A DNA stretch of 64,000 nt. Origin: VRUE01 sp963715625. GTDB lineage: Bacteria > Actinomycetota > Thermoleophilia > Solirubrobacterales > 70-9. The notes under the pieces were generated by a model. The model was not told the origin of the DNA. It did no database searches and saw only the letters and a program-made list of their open reading frames with translations. This document shows, in pieces, positions 55,816-64,000 of the stretch (within the stretch, counting starts at the first letter, position 1; each line of letters opens with the position of its first letter). The position numbers were made by a program, and so were the translations under genes. Where the stretch lies: NCBI GenBank assembly GCA_963715625.1, contig OY970260.1:1736001-1800000 (forward strand). Direction: 5' to 3'.

Positions 55816-58608
55816 GTGAGAGGCACCACGAAGGCACCGCCTTCCAAACCGAAATCGATGATCGTCAAACGGCTGCGGAAACGCGTAGGCATCCCCGCGG
55901 CCCTGCTCGGGATGGCGGCACTGGCCTTGGCCCTGCCCGCGGGTGCCTCGGCGGACACGCTGGGCACCAACCTGGAGTTCTTCGAACCGGAAGCGCCGAG
56001 TTTCCCGGTGACGCTGGTCGAAGGCTCCGACGGCAACATGTGGTTCACCGATCCGGAATCGCCCTTTCTCACCGGCAAAAAAATCGGCAAAGTCATCGGC
56101 TCTGGCGAAAAACGGGGCGAAGTCACCATCTACAGCCCCGCCGGCATGAGCGGCGGGGCATGGGGGATCGCCGCCGGCCCCGACGGCAACATCTGGTTCA
56201 CCGAGCCCGGCGTCCAAAAGGTCGGCCACATCAAACCTTCCGAACCGACGACCAGCCTCGTGGAGATCGAAGTACCGGGCATGTCGACGGAACCGGAACG
56301 CAGTCACATCGCAACCGGTCCGGACGGAAACCTCTGGGTTGCCCTGGGCGAAAACGGGATCGCCCGCATCACTCCCGCGGGCGCGGTGACCGAATTCAGC
56401 GCGGGTCTCAATCCCGAAGCCAACGTGTGCTCGCTCACGGCAGGCCCCGGCGGCAACGTCTGGTTCGGCGATTGCGGCCTGACGAAAGCCGTGGGCAAGA
56501 TCACCCCTGCGGGCGCCATCACCGAGTATGAAGTCGCGGGCGCGGGGGTAAACCAGCCGGACTCGATCGCCCTCGGCTCCGACGGCAGGCTCTGGTTCCC
56601 CGCAGGCAAAGCAGCGGACGAAAGGATCGGCGCCATCGATCCAGCCAAACCAACCGAACCTACCTACTACAAAACGCCGACTTCCCCCTTGTCCTTCGGC
56701 CTGAAATCGCTCACCGCCGGCCCGGACGGAAACATCTGGGGCACTGAAACGAACGGGGATAACGAGACCCAGACGGTCACCATCACCGCCAGCGGCGGCA
56801 CCTACAAGCTCGGCTTCGAAGGCCAGGAAACCGGCTGGACGGGGGAAGGCACCCTGACCGGCGAGTCGGGAAGCGGAAACGTCACCCGGGCGACCGGCGG
56901 CAAAGGCACCTGGACCAGCGGCTCGACGACCGTCACGATCGCCACAGCCCCCACCAGCGGCAGCTTCGCCGTCAACCAGCTGATCACCGGCACCGGCCTC
57001 CAGTCCGGCACCGCGATCACCGCCTGCTCGACCACCTGCAACGAAGTCGGCAGCACCCTGACCATCTCAAAAACCACCACCTCGGCCAAAACCGGCCAAG
57101 CCCTCACCGCCGGCGGCGTCGAAGGCGTCAGCGGCGGCCCCTTCGTGGTCGGCCACACGATCGAAGGCACCGGCATCTCCGCCAACGCCACGATCAGCGC
57201 GATCAACGGCAGCACCCTCACCCTCTCGGCCGTGCCGAGCGCGGCCGGCGAAGGCGTCTCGCTGACCGCCGGCAGCAAGACCGTCACGGGGGTCACGACG
57301 AGCACCGGCAAACTCTCAAAAGGCGAGGGAGTCTCGGGCGCCGGCATCCAGGCCGGCACCACGATCAGCTCCTTCAACGAAGGCGAAGGCATAATCACCC
57401 TCTCCAAGGTGCCGAGCAGCACCGGCGCCGCCAGCCTCTCGGCCGACCTCCCCTTCAACGCCTCAGCCGGCGTCGTCACCGAAGCGCTGGAAAAGCTCTC
57501 CACCATCGGTGCGGGCAACGTCGGCGTTGACCCCGGCGGCAGCAACCGGTTGGTCTCTTTCATGGAAGATTTCGCACGAACCGACGTGCCGCTGATGACC
57601 TGTGACGGGACCAAACTCACGGGCGGCACCTGCTCGGCGGCAACGACCGCGGAAGCGCGCGCCCACAGGCTCTTCCGCATCGTCCCCGCAACCGGGGGAC
57701 CGAAACCGGAAGAAGGGTTCTCGCTCAAACCGGCTACGACGCTGCAGCGGTTCACCGGGGCAAACGCCCTTGCGGCCGGGCCGGGCGGCACTATCTGGTA
57801 CACGACCGATGAAAGCAATGCAATCGGCATGTTCGGCACCGAACCGAACCCCGTGCTCAAAGTCGTCAAGGAAGGGACCGGCGACGGCACCGTGGTCTCG
57901 AACCCGGCCGGGATCGAATGCGATCCGACCTGTGAAGCCGAATTCCCCAAAGAAACGGTCGTCATCCTCAAAGCCTCGCCCGACGCAGAATCCCTTTTCA
58001 CCAGCTGGAAAGGCTGCGACAAACTCGGGGCCAACGGGCGCGAATGCAAAGTGACGATGACCGGGGACAAGACGGTCAACGCCAAGTTCACCAAAGCCTA
58101 CGACGTCTCGGTTACCCGCGAAGGCTCCGGCCTGGGCAAGGTGTCGAGCTCCCCGGGCGGCCTGCTCTGCCTGAGCAACTGCTCATCGACCTCGGCCAAG
58201 TTCAAAGAGCTGACCAACGTCACGCTGACCGCAGCACCGTCCAAACATTTCGTCTTCACCGAATGGACGGGCGACTGCACCGGCTCGGGCACCTGCTCGC
58301 TCCCCAGCCTGGGGGCGGACAAGTCAGTCGGCGCCAAATTCACCGAAGTCGCCAAATTCGACCTCACGGTCACCAAGAAAGGCGGCGGCCAGGGCACCGT
58401 CAAGGCCAAACAGGCCGGCATCAACTGCGGTGCGACCTGCTCCTCGATGGCGGCTGCCTACTACTCGGGCGAAGTCATCGAACTCCTCGTCCCGACCCCC
58501 GGCAAAGGCTCGACCTTTGGCGGCTGGTCAGGCGCGGGCTGCTCGGGCACCGGCACCTGCCTGGTGACGATGAGCTCGGCGAAAGAAGTCGAAGCCGAAT
58601 TCAAATAG
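55816..58608 (+). CDS. Large secreted Vgb-like propeller plus InlB-repeat protein
   Basis: 930 residues from GTG 55816 (AAGGAGAG upstream). A long basic leader (MRGTTKAPPSKPKSMIVKRL) precedes the signal helix AALLGMAALALALPAG with ASADTLG cleavage. Residues 60-310 hold virginiamycin-B-lyase-like propeller blades (GSDGNMWFTDP, GPDGNIWFTEPG, GPDGNLWVALGENGI). A threonine/serine-rich repetitive middle (TSGSTTVTIATAPTSG and similar) interrupts the propeller at about 315-560. A last blade and three InlB-type repeats follow (GDGTVVSNPAGIECDPTCEA to KEVEAEFK). The final repeat is nearly identical to that of 58691. Predicted extracellular surface protein. Confidence 0.8.
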   Translation: MRGTTKAPPSKPKSMIVKRLRKRVGIPAALLGMAALALALPAGASADTLGTNLEFFEPEAPSFPVTLVEGSDGNMWFTDPESPFLTGKKIGKVIGSGEKRGEVTIYSPAGMSGGAWGIAAGPDGNIWFTEPGVQKVGHIKPSEPTTSLVEIEVPGMSTEPERSHIATGPDGNLWVALGENGIARITPAGAVTEFSAGLNPEANVCSLTAGPGGNVWFGDCGLTKAVGKITPAGAITEYEVAGAGVNQPDSIALGSDGRLWFPAGKAADERIGAIDPAKPTEPTYYKTPTSPLSFGLKSLTAGPDGNIWGTETNGDNETQTVTITASGGTYKLGFEGQETGWTGEGTLTGESGSGNVTRATGGKGTWTSGSTTVTIATAPTSGSFAVNQLITGTGLQSGTAITACSTTCNEVGSTLTISKTTTSAKTGQALTAGGVEGVSGGPFVVGHTIEGTGISANATISAINGSTLTLSAVPSAAGEGVSLTAGSKTVTGVTTSTGKLSKGEGVSGAGIQAGTTISSFNEGEGIITLSKVPSSTGAASLSADLPFNASAGVVTEALEKLSTIGAGNVGVDPGGSNRLVSFMEDFARTDVPLMTCDGTKLTGGTCSAATTAEARAHRLFRIVPATGGPKPEEGFSLKPATTLQRFTGANALAAGPGGTIWYTTDESNAIGMFGTEPNPVLKVVKEGTGDGTVVSNPAGIECDPTCEAEFPKETVVILKASPDAESLFTSWKGCDKLGANGRECKVTMTGDKTVNAKFTKAYDVSVTREGSGLGKVSSSPGGLLCLSNCSSTSAKFKELTNVTLTAAPSKHFVFTEWTGDCTGSGTCSLPSLGADKSVGAKFTEVAKFDLTVTKKGGGQGTVKAKQAGINCGATCSSMAAAYYSGEVIELLVPTPGKGSTFGGWSGAGCSGTGTCLVTMSSAKEVEAEFK

Positions 58609-58641
58609 CGAGGTAATCAGCAAGCAAAGGAAAACGAGCAA

Positions 58642-58668
58642 ACGGGGGCCCCGCCAAGGGGCCCCCGT
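58642..58668 (+). terminator. Strong hairpin between two secreted-protein genes
   Basis: ACGGGGGCCCC (58642-58652) and GGGGCCCCCGT (58658-58668) form an 11-bp perfect stem around GCCAA. The next gene starts 22 bases later and no T-run follows, so it may attenuate rather than fully terminate, or protect an mRNA end. Confidence 0.6.
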
Positions 58669-58690
58669 CGAAAAGGGGAGGGGCAGGCAG

Positions 58691-61600
58691 ATGAGAGAGA
58701 AGACCAAGATTCGGCACAAGAGAAGGACAAGCGCACCGCTCGCCCTCCTCGCCGCCGCTCTCCTCTGCCTCGCCCCAGCCCCCCAAGCACAGGCCGATCC
58801 CCCCGCCCACGCCAGGGCCAAAGCACTGGACGTAACCGGCCTCAACCACGCCTGCGGCGCCGCAGGCGACTCCAAAGGCGACCTCTACGCCTCCAGCGCG
58901 GGCGCGGGCGAAGTCAAGGTCTACGATCCCTCCCACACCCTCCTGGCCTCGATCGCCAACGCCAACGAACCCTGCGGCCTCGCCGTCAACAGCAAAGGCA
59001 ACCTCTACGTCTCCGAGCAGGCGACCGGCAAAGTCGTCCGCTACGCGCCCAACAAATACCCCTTCGAAGGCACCCCCACCTACGGCGCCCCGACCACGGT
59101 CAACGCCTCCGGCAACGCCAGGGGCATCGCCGTGGACCGCACAGACGACCGCCTCTACGTCGCCGAGGGCAACCACGTCGCGATCTACAAATCCAATGCC
59201 AGCTTCGAAAAAAACGTCCTCGAAGGCGAATTCACCGAAGCCACCGGCGTCGCCGCCTACACCTACATCTACACCGGCAACATCCCCACCAACCTCAAGC
59301 GCCACTACTACCTCTTCGTCGCCGACGCCGCCACCGATGAGGTCAAGGCCTTCGCCGCCAAGGAAGGCAGCGCGCTGCAACTGCGCCGCACGATCTCCGG
59401 CGTCGATGCCGACGAAAACCCCGAAACCGCCGAGGATGCCTTCGGCTTCGGCGCGGCGGGCGCCTACCTCGCCGCCGACCCCGGCAACGAAAGCCGCGAA
59501 ACCCGCAAATGCGCCCAGGTCCAGATCGAAGGGAAAGACCAGGCCTGCACCCAGGGCCACTTCTTCCTCTACGACGACGCCAGCAACGCCGTCGACGAGT
59601 TCGACGCGACCGGGGAGCTCGTCGACCGGATCGAAAACGCCGCCTTCGAAGACGCCGGGCCCACGGCGCTCGCGGTCGAGCGCTCGGGAGCCGCGGGCGA
59701 CGGCACCCTCTACGTCTCCGCCGGGGCGGGCCCGGGCGCCAGGCTGCTCGCCTTCCGCCCGCTGGGGATGCCCGCCCGCGACCCGCTGCCGGCGCTCTCG
59801 CGGGCGCTGACCAAAGCCCGCGCCGTCGCCGTCGACTGCCAGGGCTACGTCTACGTCGCCGCCGAAGCGAAAGTCCGCGTCTATGACCCGGCGGGCAATG
59901 AGCTGACCAGCTTCGACGACGCCGAAGGCCCCCGGGACCTCGCCGCCGACTGCGCCGGGAACGTCTACACGGTGGAGGTTCCCTCCAGCTCGGAAGCGAA
60001 CCTGACCTACTACGCCCCGGCAAAATACCCGCCCGAAGCAGGCACCCCCTACACCCGCCACGAACCGCCGCTGGTCTCCGGGGAAGAAGGCGAAGGGCTG
60101 CAGTCGGTGGCGGTCAACCCCGCCGACGAACACGTCTTCGCTGTTGGCAGCCAGGACTTCGCGCCGATCGTCGTCGAGTACGGCTCGGCCGCCGAAGAAT
60201 CGCCGGTGGTCGGGGAATGCGGAGAAGGCCTCGGCCTCCCCAGCCAAAGGCTCGACATCGACGTCTACGCGGCGACCGGCGAGGTCTACCTCACCGCGAA
60301 CCCCCAGTTTCTCACCACGGTCCGCTGCGGCGGCGAACCGGAGCTGCTCGTCCGCCAGATCAAGGGCGGCGGCTGCCCCAGCGGGGAGTTCGGCGCCAAC
60401 CCGTCGATCGCCATCGACCAGTCCAACGGCCACATCGTCCAGTTCGAACCCGGCCAGCCGGGCAACTCCGCCCGCGAGTACGACTCCTCGGGCGCCTGCG
60501 TGGCCGAGTTCGGCACCTTCTCTGAAAACTTCACCGGCTACAGGGTCGCGGTCGACAGCAGCTGCGCCCTGCACGACCCGCCGCTGACCGAGCAGACGAC
60601 GCCCAAATGCTCCTCGCTCTACCCCTCCGACGGCAACGCCTACGTCGCCTCCGACGGCCTCGAAAACGTCGCGCAGCCCTACGACGTGAGCGCGTTCGGG
60701 CCGCTGGAGTACCCCGTAGTCGAAGAAGAAGAAGCCGAAGAATTCGAGCTGAAAGTCGAAAAGACCGGCTCGGGTACCGGCACCGTGACCGGCCCCGGGA
60801 TCGACTGCGGCTCCGACTGCAGCGAGAAATACCCCTCAGGCCTCGAAGTCACCCTCGAAGCCAAAGTCGGCGAAGGCTCGACCTTCACCGGCTGGTCGGG
60901 GGCGGGCTGCTCCGGCACCGGCACCTGCACGGTGACGATGACGGAAGCCCGGGAAGTCACCGCGACCTTCGAAGACGAAGAAGGCATCCCCCTCACCGTC
61001 GCGGTCGAAGGCACCGGCACCGGCACGGTGGCCTCCGACAAAGGCACGATTAGCTGCAACCCCTTCTGCAGCGACGATTACCCCGAAGGGACGGTGGTCG
61101 TGCTCACCGCCACCCCGGCATCCGGCTCGATCTTCGTCAGCTGGAAATACTGCGACAAAGGCGGGGTCAACGGCCGCCAGTGCACGGTGACGATGGACAA
61201 AGCCAAGACGGTCAAAGCCGTCTTCACGACCACCTACGACCTCGAAGTCTCGAAGGCCCCGGGCTCGGGCCTCGGCAAGGCGCAGAGCTCCCCCGGCGGC
61301 GTCCTCTGCCTCTTCAACTGCTCCGGGACCACCGCCGCCTTCAAGGAAGGCACCAAAGTCGCGGTCAAACAGACCCCCGCCAAACACTTCCACTTCGTCG
61401 AGTGGCTCGGCGACTGCACCGGCTCGGGAGCTTGCGAACCGACGATGGGCGAAGACCACGAGGTCGAAGCCAAATTCGCCGAAGACCCCAAGCACCTGCT
61501 GGCGCTGGCCAAGAGCGGCGGCGGGCAGGGCACGGTGAAGAGCTCGGTGGCCGGCATCAACTGCGGCGCCACCTGCTCGGCGATGTCCGCGGCCTACTAC

Positions 61601-61741
61601 CAGGGCGAAGTCGTCGAGCTGACCGCCACCCCCGGCAAAGGCTCTGCCTTCGGCGGCTGGGCCGGAGCGGGCTGCTCCGGCACCGGCACCTGCACGGTGA
61701 CGATGAGCGAAGCCAGGGCAGTGACAGCGGAATTCAAATAG
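58691..61741 (+). CDS. Large secreted NHL-type propeller plus InlB-repeat protein
   Basis: 1016 residues. MREKTKIRHKRRTSAPLALL followed by APAPQAQADPP is the signal peptide. From about 45 to 670, NHL/SMP-like blades occur (GDSKGDLYASSAGAGEVKVY, VNSKGNLYVSEQATGKVVRY, CQGYVYVAAEAKVRVY). Residues 680-1016 are four InlB-type repeats with paired cysteines (GSGTGTVTGPGIDCGSDCSE ... VTMTEAREVTATF). The acidic hinge VVEEEEAEEFELKVE joins them. It is a paralogue in design of 55816 and lies in tandem with it. Probably cell-surface; binding partner unknown. Confidence 0.8.
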   Translation: MREKTKIRHKRRTSAPLALLAAALLCLAPAPQAQADPPAHARAKALDVTGLNHACGAAGDSKGDLYASSAGAGEVKVYDPSHTLLASIANANEPCGLAVNSKGNLYVSEQATGKVVRYAPNKYPFEGTPTYGAPTTVNASGNARGIAVDRTDDRLYVAEGNHVAIYKSNASFEKNVLEGEFTEATGVAAYTYIYTGNIPTNLKRHYYLFVADAATDEVKAFAAKEGSALQLRRTISGVDADENPETAEDAFGFGAAGAYLAADPGNESRETRKCAQVQIEGKDQACTQGHFFLYDDASNAVDEFDATGELVDRIENAAFEDAGPTALAVERSGAAGDGTLYVSAGAGPGARLLAFRPLGMPARDPLPALSRALTKARAVAVDCQGYVYVAAEAKVRVYDPAGNELTSFDDAEGPRDLAADCAGNVYTVEVPSSSEANLTYYAPAKYPPEAGTPYTRHEPPLVSGEEGEGLQSVAVNPADEHVFAVGSQDFAPIVVEYGSAAEESPVVGECGEGLGLPSQRLDIDVYAATGEVYLTANPQFLTTVRCGGEPELLVRQIKGGGCPSGEFGANPSIAIDQSNGHIVQFEPGQPGNSAREYDSSGACVAEFGTFSENFTGYRVAVDSSCALHDPPLTEQTTPKCSSLYPSDGNAYVASDGLENVAQPYDVSAFGPLEYPVVEEEEAEEFELKVEKTGSGTGTVTGPGIDCGSDCSEKYPSGLEVTLEAKVGEGSTFTGWSGAGCSGTGTCTVTMTEAREVTATFEDEEGIPLTVAVEGTGTGTVASDKGTISCNPFCSDDYPEGTVVVLTATPASGSIFVSWKYCDKGGVNGRQCTVTMDKAKTVKAVFTTTYDLEVSKAPGSGLGKAQSSPGGVLCLFNCSGTTAAFKEGTKVAVKQTPAKHFHFVEWLGDCTGSGACEPTMGEDHEVEAKFAEDPKHLLALAKSGGGQGTVKSSVAGINCGATCSAMSAAYYQGEVVELTATPGKGSAFGGWAGAGCSGTGTCTVTMSEARAVTAEFK

Positions 61742-61757
61742 GTTTGTGGCCCAACAC

Positions 61758-61795
61758 ACTCCAGCGCCGGCTGCCTAGGCAGCCGGCGCTGGAGT
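61758..61795. terminator. 38-bp perfect palindrome centred on GCCTAGGC
   Basis: The left half ACTCCAGCGCCGGCTGCCT (61758-61776) is exactly mirrored to 61795. It lies between the convergent stops at 61741 and 61807, so it can act on both transcripts. It shares its centre with 42005-42032. Confidence 0.75.
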
Positions 61796-61806
61796 TCCGA
61801 TCGCTC

Positions 61807-62985
61807 TTACTGCAGGATGTAGGCGGCCTCTCCCGATAAGGGCGAACCGAGAACGTACACGTGTTCTAACGGTTCGTATAAGGCCTCCCATTTCACCGAT
61901 TCGGGGCAGTGCCCGCCGCCTTCGAGCTTTGCGAGCACGGCTTTGCTCGCGGTGAGCATGCCGTGGCCCGTCCCTTCTTTGTATAACGCTCCTTCGGCCT
62001 GCAGGGTGACGTCGCTCCCATAGGTGCATTCCAGCTCGATTAAGCCGAGGACCGTGCAGTCGATCCCGATTTTGAGCCCTAAGGTCGTGACCGTGCCTGA
62101 GTTTAACGCCGCCTGTTTCAGGTCAAGCGTCGGCAGCGCTTTGCTCGTGACCGTGCAGTTGTCGGCGGCGCCCTGGGTGTGGCATTCTTTCCAGGTCAGT
62201 TCGGTGACGTCGAGTTTCTGCGTTTCCGCCGGTCCTAAGACGGTGGCCGTTCCTAACGACGATTCGCATTCTATGTTGGCGATCGTGTTGTAGAGGACCG
62301 GCGGTTTGGTCGTCACCATGTGGAGGCTTTTGACCTGGTCTTTTTCGGCACACGTTTCGCTGCTGTGGGTTTTGCACAGGGTGGTTTTGGGCGATGCGTG
62401 TAATGTTTGGAGTAACCCGTCGAGTTGCCCTTCGTTGGGGCAGATGAGTTTGCCGCCTAATTCTTTAGTTGGGGTTTCTTCCGCGGTGAGATGCTGGGCA
62501 CCGACGGTGAATAAGGTGCCTGCGGCGTCGTATTTGCAATCGACGCTCGGGCTGGAACACTGGAGCCGGGTCCGGCCGCTTAAGAGTTCCAGCGAACCTT
62601 CGTCTAACCCGGTCTTTAAGAGAGAGCCTAACGGCTCTTCTTCGACGGTCACCGTGCAGTTGTTGTGCGCGGAGCCGGTGCCGCAACCCGTGTATTTCGA
62701 TTCTACCGTGTGGACTTCCTGCGGGTTCCCTAAGTCTAAAGGGGTGGCTTCCACTAACACGCCTAAGCATAAGACGGTGACGAGGCTGCTTAACAGTTTG
62801 CCGACCGTGCCTTCCGCGAGGCTCATGTGGACCGAGGCGGTCCCTTCGCCTTCCGGGCAGGTTAAGCCCGTGTGGGTTTTGCATAGCTGAGTGCTGGTTT
62901 CGGCCGATGCCGACGGTGTGCCGGCGAAGGCCAATGCCGTTACGGCCGCGATGGCCGCCAGTCCTATCCACCTGATGGATCTCAT
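61807..62985 (-). CDS. Secreted cysteine-rich protein with internal duplication and many TTA codons
   Basis: 392 residues from ATG 62985 (AAGGAG upstream). RSIRWIGLAAIAAVTALAFA with SASAETS is a signal peptide. Two halves of about 175 residues repeat the plan LCKTH..TC, a C-x-G-x-G strand, KYTGC/KECHTQ and NCTV; each has several cysteine pairs. Family not recognised. Twenty-four of 55 leucines are TTA, a codon almost absent elsewhere in this window, and the DNA is less GC-rich. It has its own promoter and a leader with two hairpins. Convergent with 58691. Confidence 0.75.
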   Translation of the reverse strand: MRSIRWIGLAAIAAVTALAFAGTPSASAETSTQLCKTHTGLTCPEGEGTASVHMSLAEGTVGKLLSSLVTVLCLGVLVEATPLDLGNPQEVHTVESKYTGCGTGSAHNNCTVTVEEEPLGSLLKTGLDEGSLELLSGRTRLQCSSPSVDCKYDAAGTLFTVGAQHLTAEETPTKELGGKLICPNEGQLDGLLQTLHASPKTTLCKTHSSETCAEKDQVKSLHMVTTKPPVLYNTIANIECESSLGTATVLGPAETQKLDVTELTWKECHTQGAADNCTVTSKALPTLDLKQAALNSGTVTTLGLKIGIDCTVLGLIELECTYGSDVTLQAEGALYKEGTGHGMLTASKAVLAKLEGGGHCPESVKWEALYEPLEHVYVLGSPLSGEAAYILQ

Positions 62986-63001
62986 TTCGCTTCTCCTTTT
63001 C

Positions 63002-63048
63002 CGGCGCTGTTGCGCCGAGCTTGAGTTGGCTGCCACTTGGGTGGCAGC
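63002..63048 (-). promoter_or_regulatory. Two leader hairpins of the TTA-rich gene
   Basis: GCTGCCAC/GTGGCAGC (63029-63048, 4-base loop) lies at the predicted transcript start and CGGCGC/GCGCCG (63002-63017) just before the ribosome site. They could stabilise the mRNA or control translation. Confidence 0.55.
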
Positions 63049-63052
63049 GACT

Positions 63053-63081
63053 GTTCTATCCTGCTTTGAGCCGGTGGTCAA
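63053..63081 (-). promoter_or_regulatory. Promoter of the TTA-rich secreted protein
   Basis: On the reverse strand TTGACC (63081-63076), a 17-bp spacer and TAGAAC (63058-63053) are well placed; transcription would begin about 63046. Confidence 0.6.
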
Positions 63082-63138
63082 GAAATCCAAAGTGCCTCGA
63101 AGTGCCGCTCCGCGCTTCGCGTGCGAGAATGGCGGTGC

Positions 63139-64000
63139 TTGACCGCCAACGGCCAAACCAGCGAGCATCTCGACGTCCTGATCGTCGGCGCCGGGCTTTC
63201 CGGGATCGGCGCCGCGCACCATCTCCAGGAGGCCTTTCCGGGCCGCGATTACGCGATCTTCGAGGCGCGGGATGATTTGGGGGGTACCTGGGACCTGTTT
63301 CGCTACCCGGGGATCCGCTCGGACTCCGACATGCACACGCTGGGCTACCGCTTCCGGCCTTGGACGCATGCACGCACGATCACGGACGGCGGGTCGATCC
63401 TCGACTACGTGCGCCAGACGGCTCGCGACGGCGGGATCGATGGGAGGATCCGCTTCGACCACAGGGTCGTCCGGGCCGAGTGGTCGAGCGAGGAGGCGCG
63501 CTGGACGGTCGAGGCCGAGCGCGCCGGCGGCGAGACCGTCCAGGTCACCTGCGCCTACCTCTGGGTCTGCAGCGGCTACTACCGCTACGACGAAGGCTTC
63601 ACCCCCGAGTTCGAGGGGTCCGAGCGCTTCCGCGGCGAGATCGTCCACCCGCAGCACTGGCCCGAGGACCTCGATTACGCGGGCAAGCGGGTGGTCGTGA
63701 TCGGCAGCGGCGCGACCGCGGTGACGCTGGTGCCGGCGATGGCCGAGAAGGCCGCCCACGTGACGATGCTGCAGCGCTCGCCCACCTACATCGCCTCGCT
63801 GCCCGCCGAAGACCCGCTCGCGGGCGCGCTGCGGCGGTTCCTGCCCGACCGGGCCGTCTACGCGGCCGTGCGCTGGAAGAACGTCCTCCTGCAGACCCTC
63901 TTCTACCAGCTCAGCCGCCGCCGGCCGGAGGTCGTGAAGAGGTTCGTCCGCAAGGGGGTGGAAGCGGCGCTGCCGCCCGGCTACGACGTCAACAGGCACT
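63139..64000 (+). CDS. Flavin-containing (Baeyer-Villiger-type) monooxygenase, partial
   Basis: At least 287 residues, running off the right edge. DVLIVGAGLSGIGAAHHL is the FAD-binding GxGxxG, GGTWDLFRYPGIRSDSDMHT the conserved flavin/substrate segment, FRGEIVHPQHWP the BVMO fingerprint F-x-G-x3-H-x3-W-P, and VVVIGSGATAVTLVP the NADPH-binding motif. It inserts or adds oxygen using NADPH and O2; substrate unknown. The start is TTG 63139 or GTG 63121; neither has a clear ribosome site. It is divergent from the TTA-rich gene. Confidence 0.85.
   Translation, partial: MTANGQTSEHLDVLIVGAGLSGIGAAHHLQEAFPGRDYAIFEARDDLGGTWDLFRYPGIRSDSDMHTLGYRFRPWTHARTITDGGSILDYVRQTARDGGIDGRIRFDHRVVRAEWSSEEARWTVEAERAGGETVQVTCAYLWVCSGYYRYDEGFTPEFEGSERFRGEIVHPQHWPEDLDYAGKRVVVIGSGATAVTLVPAMAEKAAHVTMLQRSPTYIASLPAEDPLAGALRRFLPDRAVYAAVRWKNVLLQTLFYQLSRRRPEVVKRFVRKGVEAALPPGYDVNRH

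Noticed and set aside
61807..63999. 730-codon frame containing the TTA-rich protein
   Set aside because: The first 338 codons run antisense through the monooxygenase; the signal peptide, ribosome site and promoter place the start at 62985.

Overview
The window is about 70 percent GC and reads as a chromosomal segment of a high-GC actinobacterium. Several features suggest the Thermoleophilia/Solirubrobacterales part of the phylum: many leaderless promoters, many VapBC-type toxin-antitoxin pairs, solitary DUF4143-type ATPases, and large secreted proteins built from beta-propellers plus InlB-type repeats. This placement is inference from gene content only. I saw no tRNA, rRNA or CRISPR array.

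Region 1 (1-15.6 kb) is an accessory island. It holds five toxin-antitoxin modules (two vapBC at 1-1279, a mazEF-like pair with a frameshifted toxin at 5586-6153, a vapBC at 8385-9070, a DUF5615/DUF433-type pair at 11587-12387), an intact IS1634-like insertion sequence (1348-3300), and a dense set of solitary P-loop ATPases. Four ATPases are intact (4029, 6933, 10378, 13984). At least five more are damaged; three of these carry clean internal deletions when compared with an intact relative. A further intact ATPase (50860) and a remnant tail sit at 50.6-52.1 kb.

Region 2 (15.6-50.5 kb) is a large surface-polysaccharide locus. It encodes a priming glycosyl-phosphate transferase, a Wzz/tyrosine-kinase regulator, a flippase, an O-antigen ligase/polymerase, five family-4-like glycosyltransferases, two methyltransferases and three sulfotransferases. 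It also has an almost complete pseudaminic-acid-type pathway (PseB, C, I, G, an H-like GNAT) and a second nonulosonate-like block (NeuB-like synthase, SpsF-like cytidylyltransferase, aldo/keto reductase, two Gfo/Idh/MocA oxidoreductases and a polysialyltransferase-like GT-B protein).

Region 3 (52-64 kb) holds secreted proteins: a glycosidase-like protein, two very large propeller plus repeat proteins, and a cysteine-rich internally duplicated protein whose leucines are encoded by TTA 24 times. A small lower-GC toxin-antitoxin-like operon (54697-55573) interrupts it. A flavin monooxygenase runs off the right edge.

Structure beyond genes: the intergenic spaces carry several families of long perfect hairpins. 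They include two elements with identical loops and seven compensated stem differences, four copies of a CCGGTGCGCTTTATG hairpin (one followed by 17-bp tandem repeats), two arrays of GTGCAACGTTTT hairpins, and two perfect palindromes centred on GCCTAGGC. Two promoters, one for the polysaccharide operon at 17603 and one for the secreted protein at 55816, are followed by a shared structured leader RNA with a covarying stem. These are the most promising undescribed elements here.
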